Made by a program: the position numbers and the translations under genes. The notes under the pieces were generated by a model. That model did not search any database and was not told the DNA's origin. It saw nothing but the letters and a program-made list of their open reading frames with translations. 64,000 nt of DNA from Polynucleobacter sp. MWH-UH2A (lineage in GTDB: Bacteria > Pseudomonadota > Gammaproteobacteria > Burkholderiales > Burkholderiaceae). The DNA is taken from contig NZ_CP061321.1 in the NCBI RefSeq assembly GCF_018687195.1, positions 1,426,001 to 1,490,000 on the forward strand, read 5' to 3'. Positions 1 to 9,209 of the stretch are shown here, piece by piece (within the stretch, counting starts at the first letter, position 1; the number at the start of each line of letters is the position of its first letter).

Positions 1-324
1 CAAGCAACAAAAGCCCAAGGAATCGCCGTACAAAACTGGACATTGGGAAGCAGAGCCGCATGGTATGCAAAGCCAACCCCAGTTTTTGTATTGGACCAAC
101 GACAAGACCAATTTGATGTTTGGTTTGGCAAACTACCTCCAGGAGCAAACATCCTGCTAATTAACTGGTCTGGGATGCCCTTTTCGGCTCCAGTGGGAAC
201 CCAAGACTCTTTTGAGCGTTGTGAACCCCTAGACAGTCTAGAGGTTGTGCGTTTTGGGCAAATTTTGTCTAAATTTGACTTTAGCCTCTGTAGCAACTGG
301 CAAGCCTCTGGGTTAGCGAAGTAA
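1..324 (+). CDS. C-terminal part of a membrane glycosyltransferase (GT39/ArnT-like), partial
   Basis: The reading frame is open from the first base of the window to the TAA at 322-324, so the true start lies upstream and only about 107 C-terminal residues are seen. They are mostly soluble, ending in a WQASGLAK tail. The segment resembles the periplasmic C-terminal part of polytopic family 39 (PMT/ArnT-like) glycosyltransferases, but no catalytic motif is visible, so this rests mainly on context. The next genes on the same strand are a flippase-like membrane protein, a GT9 glycosyltransferase and a PAP2 phosphatase, which fits a role in lipid-linked sugar transfer at the envelope. The family call is an inference; only the coding status is firm. 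Confidence 0.45.
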   Translation, partial: QATKAQGIAVQNWTLGSRAAWYAKPTPVFVLDQRQDQFDVWFGKLPPGANILLINWSGMPFSAPVGTQDSFERCEPLDSLEVVRFGQILSKFDFSLCSNWQASGLAK

Positions 325-373
325 ATCGTCAAAATTCAAGACCTTAGGCGCCCAAAGCATTATCCTTACGCCT

Positions 374-1423
374 ATGCGTTCACAAGTTACATCCACCCCA
401 AATCCTAAAGACTCTGCTGGGTGGAAATCTATTCTGAAACGTGCATGGCCAACGATTCGAATCGTGCTGTCAGTTGCCCTGCTTTGGAAAGCGACCAGCG
501 GAATTGATTGGCACACCCTCCTTGATTCAGAGATCAAGATGGAGCCTATCTGGCTAGTTGCCGCAATGCTTGCGATTTGCTGCGCGTTTATTTGTGGCGG
601 CTTACGCTGGGGCTTTCTGATGCGCAGTGTGGGATTTCAGGGAAGCCTATTTAAATACATTGCGCTGTACTTTGCGGGCGGCTTAATTAATCAAGGTCTA
701 CCAAGCACTCTTGGCGGAGATAGTTATCGCGCAATTACTGCTACACACCTTAATAGCGCTGGCAATCTTAGTGAAACAAAAGAGCTAGACCAAGAGTTAC
801 ATCATTCTGTTGACCTTGAGCATGCAACTCCAAAATTGCGTTTGAGTTTTGCCATGGTGCTCGTGGATCGCCTACTAGGACTGGCAGGCAATAATTTATT
901 AGGTGGGCTTGGACTTATTTTGGGCGGCGCCACCCTTGCAGCCTGGGGACAAAATCTTGGCTATGCCGTAGTAGCAGTAATGATACTGGCTGGACTAATA
1001 ATTGCCTTGGTTTTAGCCTGGAAGCCCACAACCGAACTATTACAGAAGTTACTGACTCGTTTAAATATGGGCAACGCTATGCCGGGCATACGCCTCGCCT
1101 TCTCATGGCCAATGAATATTGCACAAGCAATTTTCGCGATTGCAATTCACGGATTTATTATTTTGGCCTTTGGTTTTTGCTTAAGAGCTTATGGTGCCGA
1201 AGCACCAATCTCTAGCTTAATGATCGGGCTACCTGCATTAAGTCTTTTATTAATGCTACCAATTAGTATTTCTGGATGGGGTCTGCGTGAAGCAACCCTA
1301 TCTTCAGTCTTGGCACTTTGGGGAGTTAGTCCATCACTCACAGTGCTCGCCTCAATGAGTTATGGCGCACTTACTGTGATATCTGTTTTACCAGGCGCAT
1401 ACTTTTTACTGAAACGAAAATAA
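374..1423 (+). CDS. Flippase-like integral membrane protein (UPF0104 / YbhN, lysylphosphatidylglycerol synthase TM family)
   Basis: The protein has 349 residues with about seven or eight hydrophobic segments, the first cytosolic stretch being basic. It has the look of the lysylphosphatidylglycerol synthase transmembrane family: the glycine/proline-rich GLPSTLGGDSYRA segment near residue 110, a conserved VDRLLGL motif near 162, and the SGWGLREAT motif near residue 307. Members without the C-terminal catalytic domain, as here, are often linked to glycosyltransferase clusters and are thought to act in lipid-linked sugar handling or flipping. An insert of charged residues (about 122-150, KELDQELHH region) separates two membrane segments. 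It starts 49 bases after the preceding gene and ends 14 bases before the GT9 gene, suggesting one operon. Substrate unknown. Confidence 0.75.
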   Translation: MRSQVTSTPNPKDSAGWKSILKRAWPTIRIVLSVALLWKATSGIDWHTLLDSEIKMEPIWLVAAMLAICCAFICGGLRWGFLMRSVGFQGSLFKYIALYFAGGLINQGLPSTLGGDSYRAITATHLNSAGNLSETKELDQELHHSVDLEHATPKLRLSFAMVLVDRLLGLAGNNLLGGLGLILGGATLAAWGQNLGYAVVAVMILAGLIIALVLAWKPTTELLQKLLTRLNMGNAMPGIRLAFSWPMNIAQAIFAIAIHGFIILAFGFCLRAYGAEAPISSLMIGLPALSLLLMLPISISGWGLREATLSSVLALWGVSPSLTVLASMSYGALTVISVLPGAYFLLKRK

Positions 1424-1437
1424 TCTAAAGCAAAACT

Positions 1438-2697
1438 ATGGCTATTAGCGTGAATACTATGCGAGCAATTGATCATTGGGTTGGAGTACCCCTATGTGCA
1501 ATTGTGAGCCCTGTGGTGGCATTAATGGACCGCGTAAAAAGCATCTTTAGTCGCGAGTCTGATGCACCTAAAAAACTACTCTTTATTGAGCTATCAGAAA
1601 TGGGAAGTGCGATTTTGGTAGATCCGGCCATGCGGAATGCACAAGCACGTGGCGCCGAGATCTTCTTCTTAATCTTTAAAAGCAATCGCGCGAGTCTCAC
1701 CTTACTCAACACAGTCAAACCAGAAAATATCTTCACCATTGACTCTTCTAGCCTCGGCGGTCTCATCAAAGATACTTTGCGCTTTTTGATTTTGGCTCGC
1801 TATCACCGCATTGATACCGTCATCGATTTGGAGCTATTCTCACGGTTCACCGCCCTTCTTACAGGTCTATGTGGTGCCCGTAAACGCGTTGGCTATCACA
1901 TCTTTCATGGTGAAGGTTTATGGCGCGGTTTTATGTTGACGCGTAAAGTGCACTACAACCCGCACATTCACATTACTAAAAACTTTTTGTCCCTTATTCA
2001 TGCTGCATTTGCTAAAGAGATTGAAGTTCCTTTTAGCAAGGTTCATATTTCTGACGACGAAGTAAAACTTGAGCAAGCCGTCATTAATCCTGATGTTTTA
2101 AAGAAGGTGCTGTCTCGTATTGAAAAGAAGGCTTCGGAAGCCGGCATTCCTTTTACTTACGGCAAAAACCGTATTATTTTGATTAATCCAAATGCTAGCG
2201 ACCTCTTGCCACAACGCCGCTGGTCACAACAACGCTTCTCTGAGCTTATTCAGGCCGTCAATCAACGCTATCCCGATGATCTGATTTTGATCACTGGCTC
2301 ACCGGCTGAATTTGTATATGTTGATAAAGTGCGCTTTGTTGCCAATGTAAAAAATGCTCTCAATTTTGCTGGCCAAGTGAGCTTTGCCGAATTACCTCCG
2401 CTCTATACACTCTCAGATGTAATGGTGACCAATGATTCCGGTCCAGGACACTTTTCTGCAGTAACGCCACTCAGAACTGTAGTGCTGTTTGGACCTGAAA
2501 CTCCTGCGCTCTATGGTTCAGTTGGCAACTCGATTGCAATCACCGCAAACCTTGCTTGCTCTCCCTGTGTCAGTGCAGCCAATCATCGCAAGACACCATG
2601 TCACGATAATGTTTGCATGCAAGCGATTAGCGTTGCTCAAGTATTGGAAAAAGTGAGCATTCAATTGCAAGCGGCAGACCAGGCAAAAGGCCGCTAA
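1438..2697 (+). CDS. Glycosyltransferase family 9 protein (ADP-heptose:LPS heptosyltransferase-like)
   Basis: This 419-residue soluble protein has the two-domain GT-B layout of family 9. The C-terminal half carries the nucleotide-sugar motif NDSGPGHFSA (about residue 330) and a VLFGPETP segment, as in WaaC/WaaF/RfaQ-type enzymes. A cysteine-rich stretch (ACSPC...CHDNVC, about 375-395) follows and is typical of this subgroup. Family 9 enzymes move heptose or related sugars onto LPS core or other envelope acceptors from the cytoplasmic side. Whether this one acts on LPS core or on another glycan is not shown by the sequence. It sits between a flippase-like protein and a PAP2 phosphatase, and its stop codon is only 4 bases from the next start. 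Confidence 0.8.
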   Translation: MAISVNTMRAIDHWVGVPLCAIVSPVVALMDRVKSIFSRESDAPKKLLFIELSEMGSAILVDPAMRNAQARGAEIFFLIFKSNRASLTLLNTVKPENIFTIDSSSLGGLIKDTLRFLILARYHRIDTVIDLELFSRFTALLTGLCGARKRVGYHIFHGEGLWRGFMLTRKVHYNPHIHITKNFLSLIHAAFAKEIEVPFSKVHISDDEVKLEQAVINPDVLKKVLSRIEKKASEAGIPFTYGKNRIILINPNASDLLPQRRWSQQRFSELIQAVNQRYPDDLILITGSPAEFVYVDKVRFVANVKNALNFAGQVSFAELPPLYTLSDVMVTNDSGPGHFSAVTPLRTVVLFGPETPALYGSVGNSIAITANLACSPCVSAANHRKTPCHDNVCMQAISVAQVLEKVSIQLQAADQAKGR

Positions 2698-2701
2698 CTA
2701 A

Positions 2702-3493
2702 ATGAGCAAGAAAGCGATTCCTGCGCTAGCTTGGTTTATCCCGCTTTTACCAATTGCACTTGCCTCGGCGATTTATTTTGGCGAACTCCAAAGCAGCAGT
2801 TTCTTATTCATCAATCGCTTTACTCAACCCTTACCTGATACTGCATGGGCTTGGCTCACATTTTTAGGCAATGGCTGGGGAATATTTGCGCTGTCATTCC
2901 CATTGTTATTGTTAGCGCCGCGGATCTTTAGTGCTGGAATTTTGGGCGGCGTCATTTCTGCAATTGCGAGCACTATTCTTAAAAATATCTATGACTTACC
3001 AAGACCAGCAGGCTTATTAGAGGAAGGTAGCTTTCACCGCATTGGCGAACCCCTTCTCTATAAAGCCTTTCCGTCAGGCCATACCCTTACTGCCTTTGCA
3101 ATCGCAAGCGCTTTGTATTTTTCTTGTTCCAAAGATAAACGCGCTCACCTACTGATGCTTTTTGTAATCGCCAGTCTTGTGGGTTTGTCTCGCAACGCCG
3201 TTGGCGCTCACTGGCTCACAGATGTTTTGGCAGGTGCAGGGGTAGGCATGTGGTGTGGCATGCTTGGCGCCCATCTGGCCGCTTATATTCCTGACGGACA
3301 ACTCAAGCCCCAATCCATGTGGAATCGCTTTATCGCAATTGGGGGGCTTGTATCAATTTATGCCCATTACACCCAAGTAATGGACCTCGAATTGAATCTT
3401 CCCCTGCAATATGCTTCTATTGCGATAGTGTCGATCACCCTAATATTTTTTATCAAGGCACAGACCGGTAACTCGCAAGAGAAAGCGGAGTAA
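2702..3493 (+). CDS. PAP2-family membrane phosphatase
   Basis: A 263-residue membrane protein with about six hydrophobic segments and the full three-part acid phosphatase signature of the PAP2 superfamily: K-x6-RP (KNIYDLPRP, about residue 97), PSGH (about residue 124) and SR-x5-H-x3-D (SRNAVGAHWLTD, about residue 163). Such enzymes hydrolyse phosphate or pyrophosphate from lipids, for example undecaprenyl pyrophosphate, phosphatidylglycerophosphate or lipid A. In this cluster a role in recycling a lipid carrier or trimming a lipid-linked phosphate is a reasonable inference. The start codon follows the GT9 stop by 4 bases, so the two are probably translationally coupled. Confidence 0.85.
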   Translation: MSKKAIPALAWFIPLLPIALASAIYFGELQSSSFLFINRFTQPLPDTAWAWLTFLGNGWGIFALSFPLLLLAPRIFSAGILGGVISAIASTILKNIYDLPRPAGLLEEGSFHRIGEPLLYKAFPSGHTLTAFAIASALYFSCSKDKRAHLLMLFVIASLVGLSRNAVGAHWLTDVLAGAGVGMWCGMLGAHLAAYIPDGQLKPQSMWNRFIAIGGLVSIYAHYTQVMDLELNLPLQYASIAIVSITLIFFIKAQTGNSQEKAE

Positions 3494-3498
3494 TTCTG

Positions 3499-4368
3499 AT
3501 GTTTAGCTACCGACATGCTTTTCATGCAGGCAGTCATGCTGACATTCTGAAACACATCGCCCTCATTCAGCTAGTTCAATATTTACAAGAAAAGCCTAGC
3601 GCATTAACGATTGTTGATACCCATGCTGGTGCTGGTATATACAGCCTAGAAGATGGCTTTGCTACCGTTAGTAAAGAGGCTGAGGGCGGTATCTTTCGTC
3701 TACAGCAGTTCATTGAATCCGGGAATACCATCCCCGAAAGTATTCAGCAATACCTTGAGTGTGTTTATGCAGAAAATGCTCCAGGCAAGATTAAGATCTA
3801 CCCAGGGTCGCCATTTATTCTTGCGCGCTTCTTGCGACCCCAAGATCGTCTGAAGTTATTTGAATTACACCCCAAAGAAATTGATATTCTGCGTCAGAAT
3901 GTCGCCCAGCTGAAACAAGCTAAGCAAATAGACATCTATGCTGAAGATAGTTTTAGCAGACTAAAAGGTCTGCTACCTCCTCCTAGTAGGCGCGGTCTTG
4001 TACTCATTGACCCATCTTACGAAGATAAGCAAGATTACCGAAATCTCGAGGTCGCCATTGAAGAAGCTTTGCGTCGTTTTGCAACTGGCTGTTATGCAAT
4101 TTGGTACCCCGCCATTTCTCGAAGAGAATCTGCAGAACTTCCAGAGCGCATGAAGAGAATTGCAAATGCCAATAAACGATCTTGGCTACACGCAGAGTTA
4201 AGAGTCGAAAATGCCCCGGGAGAACGTCGTTTGCAAGCCAGTGGCATGTTCATTATTAACCCACCCTGGACGCTAGAGAAGCATCTAGCCGAAGCAATGC
4301 CAGTACTAGTTAAAGCACTGGGCTTGGATGGTGGTGCAAAATTGATATTGAAGAGTTTTGAGGCCTAA
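3499..4368 (+). CDS. rlmJ: 23S rRNA (adenine-2030-N6)-methyltransferase RlmJ
   Basis: The 289-residue protein begins with the family hallmark MFSYRHAFHAGSHADILKH, a lid segment special to RlmJ. It has an AdoMet-binding motif (VDTHAGAGIYSL, about residue 40) and a catalytic LIDPSYED (DPPY-type motif, about residue 164). RlmJ methylates A2030 of 23S rRNA before ribosome assembly. It follows the PAP2 gene by 5 bases but is functionally unrelated. The gene converges with the LD-carboxypeptidase gene 10 bases downstream. Confidence 0.93.
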   Translation: MFSYRHAFHAGSHADILKHIALIQLVQYLQEKPSALTIVDTHAGAGIYSLEDGFATVSKEAEGGIFRLQQFIESGNTIPESIQQYLECVYAENAPGKIKIYPGSPFILARFLRPQDRLKLFELHPKEIDILRQNVAQLKQAKQIDIYAEDSFSRLKGLLPPPSRRGLVLIDPSYEDKQDYRNLEVAIEEALRRFATGCYAIWYPAISRRESAELPERMKRIANANKRSWLHAELRVENAPGERRLQASGMFIINPPWTLEKHLAEAMPVLVKALGLDGGAKLILKSFEA

Positions 4369-4376
4369 AGAGCCTC
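4360..4376. terminator. Weak inverted repeat between convergent genes, possible terminator
   Basis: GAGGC at 4360-4364 pairs with GCCTC at 4372-4376 around a 7-base loop, across the end of rlmJ and just before the end of the convergent LD-carboxypeptidase gene. Only five base pairs and no clear T-run on either strand, so termination here is doubtful. Confidence 0.25.
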
Positions 4377-4378
4377 GC

Positions 4379-5778
<1,400 letters not shown>

Positions 5779-6243
5779 TTATGAATGATGGACATCTGCC
5801 CAGCAATTAGGTGTCTCATAAAGACGAACAGCTGAGAGTTCAAGGCGGCCACCAAAAGCTTGATTAAACACCGGTTGCAAAATTGCAAAAGCGGCATTTG
5901 CTAAGTTTTCTACTGTAGGCACATGCTCCATGATCACGGTTTTGTGATTTGGTAGGCTCGCCAAGAATGCCACTAATTTTTCATCTTCTTTTGCGACCAA
6001 GAATGCATGATCCCAAGGCTCCACCACGTACTGGTTTGTAAGGCGCTTGATATCTCCAAAGTCCAATACCATGCCATCGTCCGCCTTACCGGGATGGTCT
6101 GCCACCTCACCAGTGAGGGTGACCTCAATTGCATAACGATGTCCGTGCAAATGTCGGCATTGACCATCATGATTGGGGATACGATGGCCCGAATCAAACT
6201 CAAGGCGACGTGTAATAGAAATATTAGATGGTTTTTTAGTCAT
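5779..6243 (-). CDS. queD: 6-carboxy-5,6,7,8-tetrahydropterin synthase QueD
   Basis: A 154-residue T-fold enzyme of the queuosine/7-deazaguanine pathway that turns dihydroneopterin triphosphate into 6-carboxytetrahydropterin. The zinc histidines are present (FDSGHRI about residue 20 and the HLHGH cluster about 31-35), and Cys29 in GQCRHLHGH is the usual catalytic thiol. The central insert (DHPGKADDGMVLDFGDIK) carries the conserved VLDFGDIK motif. The gene lies directly upstream of tadA and 39 bases downstream of queE, which performs the next pathway step. Confidence 0.95.
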   Translation of the reverse strand: MTKKPSNISITRRLEFDSGHRIPNHDGQCRHLHGHRYAIEVTLTGEVADHPGKADDGMVLDFGDIKRLTNQYVVEPWDHAFLVAKEDEKLVAFLASLPNHKTVIMEHVPTVENLANAAFAILQPVFNQAFGGRLELSAVRLYETPNCWADVHHS

Positions 6244-6282
6244 TCAGATTTATTAAAAGCTTGGCCGTAGAAAACGCCCTAT

Positions 6283-6936
6283 TTATCGAATTCCAATCAG
6301 TTTATGCGATTGAATACTTAATCTCCATAATGGACGCTTTTGGCACAAGGCTACAGCCAATTCGGTATTGCTCTTTAGGTTTGGTCCATCAATGGGCTGC
6401 AAGAATCGGTTACGGTAATCCATTTTCTCAAACCGAGACATCAATTTTTCAAGAGAATCATGTCCAACTTGCGGCACTACCAATTTCAACTCATTGGCTT
6501 GAAGAACGATGAGATCTGATCCTGCCTTTGGGCTGACACATACCCAATCCACACCCTTAGGAACTTTAATAGTGCCATTCGTTTCAACGGCCACCTCAAA
6601 ACCTTTTTGATGAAGTGCATCGATAAGATCTTCATCCAACTGCAATAACGGCTCGCCGCCAGTAAAGACTACATAACGTTGTTGAGGGCCTGCTGCGGTA
6701 CTTTTCCAAGATTCTTCAATTGCACCAGCAAGATCTTGTGCGGAATTGAATTTACCGCCACCAATACCATCGCTACCCACAAAATCAGTATCGCAAAATT
6801 GACAAACCGCACTAGCGCGATCTTCTTCGCGACCGCTCCACAAATTACATCCAGCGAAACGGCAAAATACAGCAGCACGACCAGCGTGCGCACCCTCGCC
6901 TTGGAGTGTCGGAAAAAGTTCTTTTACGGTATACAT
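6283..6936 (-). CDS. queE: 7-carboxy-7-deazaguanine synthase QueE
   Basis: A 217-residue radical SAM enzyme that rearranges 6-carboxytetrahydropterin to 7-carboxy-7-deazaguanine. The cluster-binding cysteines are Cys30, Cys45 and Cys48, giving the spacing C-x14-C-x2-C known from the Burkholderia-type QueE instead of the standard C-x3-C-x2-C. The GGEPLLQ motif (about residue 93) is the SAM-binding segment. Length fits the compact QueE family. It heads the queE-queD-tadA-ldcA run. queC and the later genes are not in this window. Confidence 0.95.
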   Translation of the reverse strand: MYTVKELFPTLQGEGAHAGRAAVFCRFAGCNLWSGREEDRASAVCQFCDTDFVGSDGIGGGKFNSAQDLAGAIEESWKSTAAGPQQRYVVFTGGEPLLQLDEDLIDALHQKGFEVAVETNGTIKVPKGVDWVCVSPKAGSDLIVLQANELKLVVPQVGHDSLEKLMSRFEKMDYRNRFLQPIDGPNLKSNTELAVALCQKRPLWRLSIQSHKLIGIR

Positions 6937-6964
6937 AGCAATACGCTCATTTTAAGCGTATTGC

Positions 6965-7693
6965 TTACTTCCAGGAGACTAGCTCCCACTGCCAATAGTC
7001 TTCCCAGTAAGCATTGGACCAAAAGACACCTGGCGTGATGTAGCGCCCAGACCCTCTACGTATGACCCAACGACCGATTTCTGGGGAGAACCAAACATCC
7101 TCCTCACGAATATTCATCACCCTAAATAAGTCATTGCTTTCAAAATACGGGATTTCATTATGGTAATGAAGAGTGAGGAAACGGCCTGCTGCTGTAGATA
7201 TTTGCTCCCAACCCAATGCCGTCATATTGAGGCCCCAGTAAAAACTGCTCCCTGGATTTGATACCACCTCATAACGCGATTTATAAAAAGCATTCCACCC
7301 TGCTTGCAACTGTGTTGGCCATAAAGGAATAGGTTGTTGAAATTTTTGCGCAGGACTCCAATGAGGGTCCTGCAAAACATATCCCCATGGCGACTGAACT
7401 TCGTCTGGAAGTGAGCCTGCTTTAACGCCCGTACGCTGAATCCGAATCACATCACCTACAGAAATAATCTTCTCGGTTACGGTGTCAACAACCTCTTGGT
7501 TAAAGACATTGCGTACTTGGTATACCCATTCTTGGCCAAGCTTTGGAGCCCTAACTGTTGGAGCAGGAATAGGCTGCGCTAGAGCTGGACCATCGGGAAA
7601 GGATTGTGAAGAAATACACCCCACCAACAATGTTGATAGGGTGATGGATAGAAAGACTCTCCAAAGAATCAATTGTAAGCGGTCAACTGCCAC
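6965..7693 (-). CDS. Probable Sec-exported lipoprotein, paralogue of the next gene upstream
   Basis: No function recognised. From the GTG at 7693 the protein has 242 residues. The N-terminus has a hydrophobic segment ending in LLVGC, a lipobox with a plausible lipidated cysteine. A TTG at 7672, overlapping the stop of the upstream gene as TTGA, would give a more typical short lipoprotein signal (MILWRVFLSIT...LLVGC); the start is therefore uncertain. The mature part is rich in Trp and Tyr and shares blocks with the neighbouring protein: PKLGQEW, PLWPTQL, GWEQI, AGRFLTL, FESND, WFSPEIGRWV and a W-Q-W-E end. No enzymatic motif seen. Codon use looks like the surroundings. Confidence 0.65.
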   Translation of the reverse strand: MAVDRLQLILWRVFLSITLSTLLVGCISSQSFPDGPALAQPIPAPTVRAPKLGQEWVYQVRNVFNQEVVDTVTEKIISVGDVIRIQRTGVKAGSLPDEVQSPWGYVLQDPHWSPAQKFQQPIPLWPTQLQAGWNAFYKSRYEVVSNPGSSFYWGLNMTALGWEQISTAAGRFLTLHYHNEIPYFESNDLFRVMNIREEDVWFSPEIGRWVIRRGSGRYITPGVFWSNAYWEDYWQWELVSWK

Positions 7694-8370
7694 TGCAAAC
7701 TATCTTCTAAATTGGGAGTTCCGAGCTGACCTTGAATCATGTATGAACCAGAAGACTCACGTGCAACCCAGCGACCAATGCTCGGCGCAAACCAAACCGT
7801 TTCTTTGCGAATGCAATTGACTTTATTGTCGTCATTACTCTCGTAATTAACTAGGCTTTGGTAACGCAAGGTGAGAAAGGTTCCAGCGGGAACAGTAATC
7901 TGCTCCCAACCATGGGCGCTCATATACTCCTGCCAACTGTAGGCTGAGTCTGGATATCCTGCTAATTTATATTTAGTAATAAATTGCTTGTTCCAGGTAG
8001 CACTCAACTCTTGAGGCCACAATGGTATCGCAGGGCTAAAGCTCACTACTTTTGGCCACTGAGGATCGGTCTGAACCACACCCCAAGGACCCTGGATTTC
8101 ATTCGCCAATCTACCGCCGCTCTCATCCAAACGCTCAATCACAATAGTTGACCCAACACTGGCTACTCGCTCAGTAACTAAACCGAGATTTTTACCATCA
8201 AACACATCCCGTTTGATATAGGTCCACTCTTGCCCCACTTTCGGTGGGCGAACGGGTGGTAGTGGATTGGGTTGCGCAACGGGAGTACCGCGCTCATAAC
8301 CTAATGGCACACCACATGCTACTGGCGCCAAAGCGGCTGAAGTGATGAATAAACGACGAGATAAATTCAT
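7669..8370 (-). CDS. Probable Tat-type lipoprotein, tandem paralogue of the downstream gene
   Basis: A 233-residue protein of unknown function. The N-terminus MNLSRRLFITSAALAPVACG contains a twin-arginine motif (SRRLFIT) directly followed by a short hydrophobic stretch and a lipobox-like PVACG, so it may be exported folded by Tat and lipidated. The mature part aligns along its length with the 6965-7693 product: PPKVGQEW, PLWPQEL, GWEQI, AGTFLTL, YESND, WFAPSIGRWV and a W-Q-W-Q end. A strong ribosome binding site (GGAGGAAAT) precedes the ATG at 8370. Its stop is inside the start region of the paralogue, so the two are co-expressed. Confidence 0.7.
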   Translation of the reverse strand: MNLSRRLFITSAALAPVACGVPLGYERGTPVAQPNPLPPVRPPKVGQEWTYIKRDVFDGKNLGLVTERVASVGSTIVIERLDESGGRLANEIQGPWGVVQTDPQWPKVVSFSPAIPLWPQELSATWNKQFITKYKLAGYPDSAYSWQEYMSAHGWEQITVPAGTFLTLRYQSLVNYESNDDNKVNCIRKETVWFAPSIGRWVARESSGSYMIQGQLGTPNLEDSLQWQLTAYN

Positions 8371-8397
8371 ATTTCCTCCATAGATCTACTAAACCAA

Positions 8398-9195
8398 CTA
8401 TACCCCAAGCAAACTTAATTCTTCAACCGTAAATCCCGCTTGCTTGCGAGCATCCAGATTGAATGGGCCTCTCATTTTTGGAGCGCGGTATTGCCTTGCT
8501 AAATCTCGATAAGTTGAAATTGGGGATATGGCCGCCTTGTTACATAAATAATTAAACCAATGATTGCCAATAGAAACATGTCCAATCTCGTCGCGGAGAA
8601 TAATTTCAAGAATTTCGACGGCGCGTGCATCTTTTACTTGTTTAAATCGATCACGAATCATCGGCACAGCATCAAGGCCTCTCGCCTCCATGGTCCTGGG
8701 CACCAAGGCCATTCTGGCAATGACGGAATCTTGTGTTCTTTCCACCATCTCCCACAAACTATTGTGGGCCTGAAAGTCGCCATAAGAATATCCAATGGTT
8801 TGAAGATATTCATTAATGAGAGTGAAATGATAGGCCTCTTCTTTGGCCACTTTTAACCAATCTGCATAGTATTGCTCCGGCATTTCTGGAAACCGCCAAA
8901 TAGCATCTAGCGCGAGATTAATAGCATTAAATTCAATATGCGCTAATGAATGCAGCAGAGATGCCCGGCCCTCAGCCGTATCCATCTTTCTTTTAGGCAC
9001 CTCTAGAGGGGGAACTAACTCTGGTTTTTGTGGTCGACCAGGAAGCTGAAGATTTGCGCCATCATAGATTGCAGCACTATCAATTTTCAGACCTTGTTGT
9101 TGATAGCCATCAAACAACTGAAATATTAGACTAACCTTGATCTGTGGATCAGTTATTGCCAAAATTTCAAGGGCGGCTTGGCGTAACTCAGTCAT
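8398..9195 (-). CDS. Ferritin-like domain protein (DUF455 family)
   Basis: A 265-residue, mainly helical protein of the DUF455 ferritin-like family. The expected di-metal ligands sit in successive helices: HIEFNAI (about residue 86), KEEAYHF (about 118), MEARGLDAV (about 170) and RDEIGHVSIGNHW (about 200). Ferritin-like proteins of this type are predicted to carry a di-iron or related centre; no reaction has been assigned that I can cite from the sequence. It begins 13 bases after the guaA stop, in the same direction, and precedes the lipoprotein pair, but functional linkage to GMP synthesis is not evident. Confidence 0.8.
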   Translation of the reverse strand: MTELRQAALEILAITDPQIKVSLIFQLFDGYQQQGLKIDSAAIYDGANLQLPGRPQKPELVPPLEVPKRKMDTAEGRASLLHSLAHIEFNAINLALDAIWRFPEMPEQYYADWLKVAKEEAYHFTLINEYLQTIGYSYGDFQAHNSLWEMVERTQDSVIARMALVPRTMEARGLDAVPMIRDRFKQVKDARAVEILEIILRDEIGHVSIGNHWFNYLCNKAAISPISTYRDLARQYRAPKMRGPFNLDARKQAGFTVEELSLLGV

Positions 9196-9209
9196 CTAAA
9201 AGCCGATAC

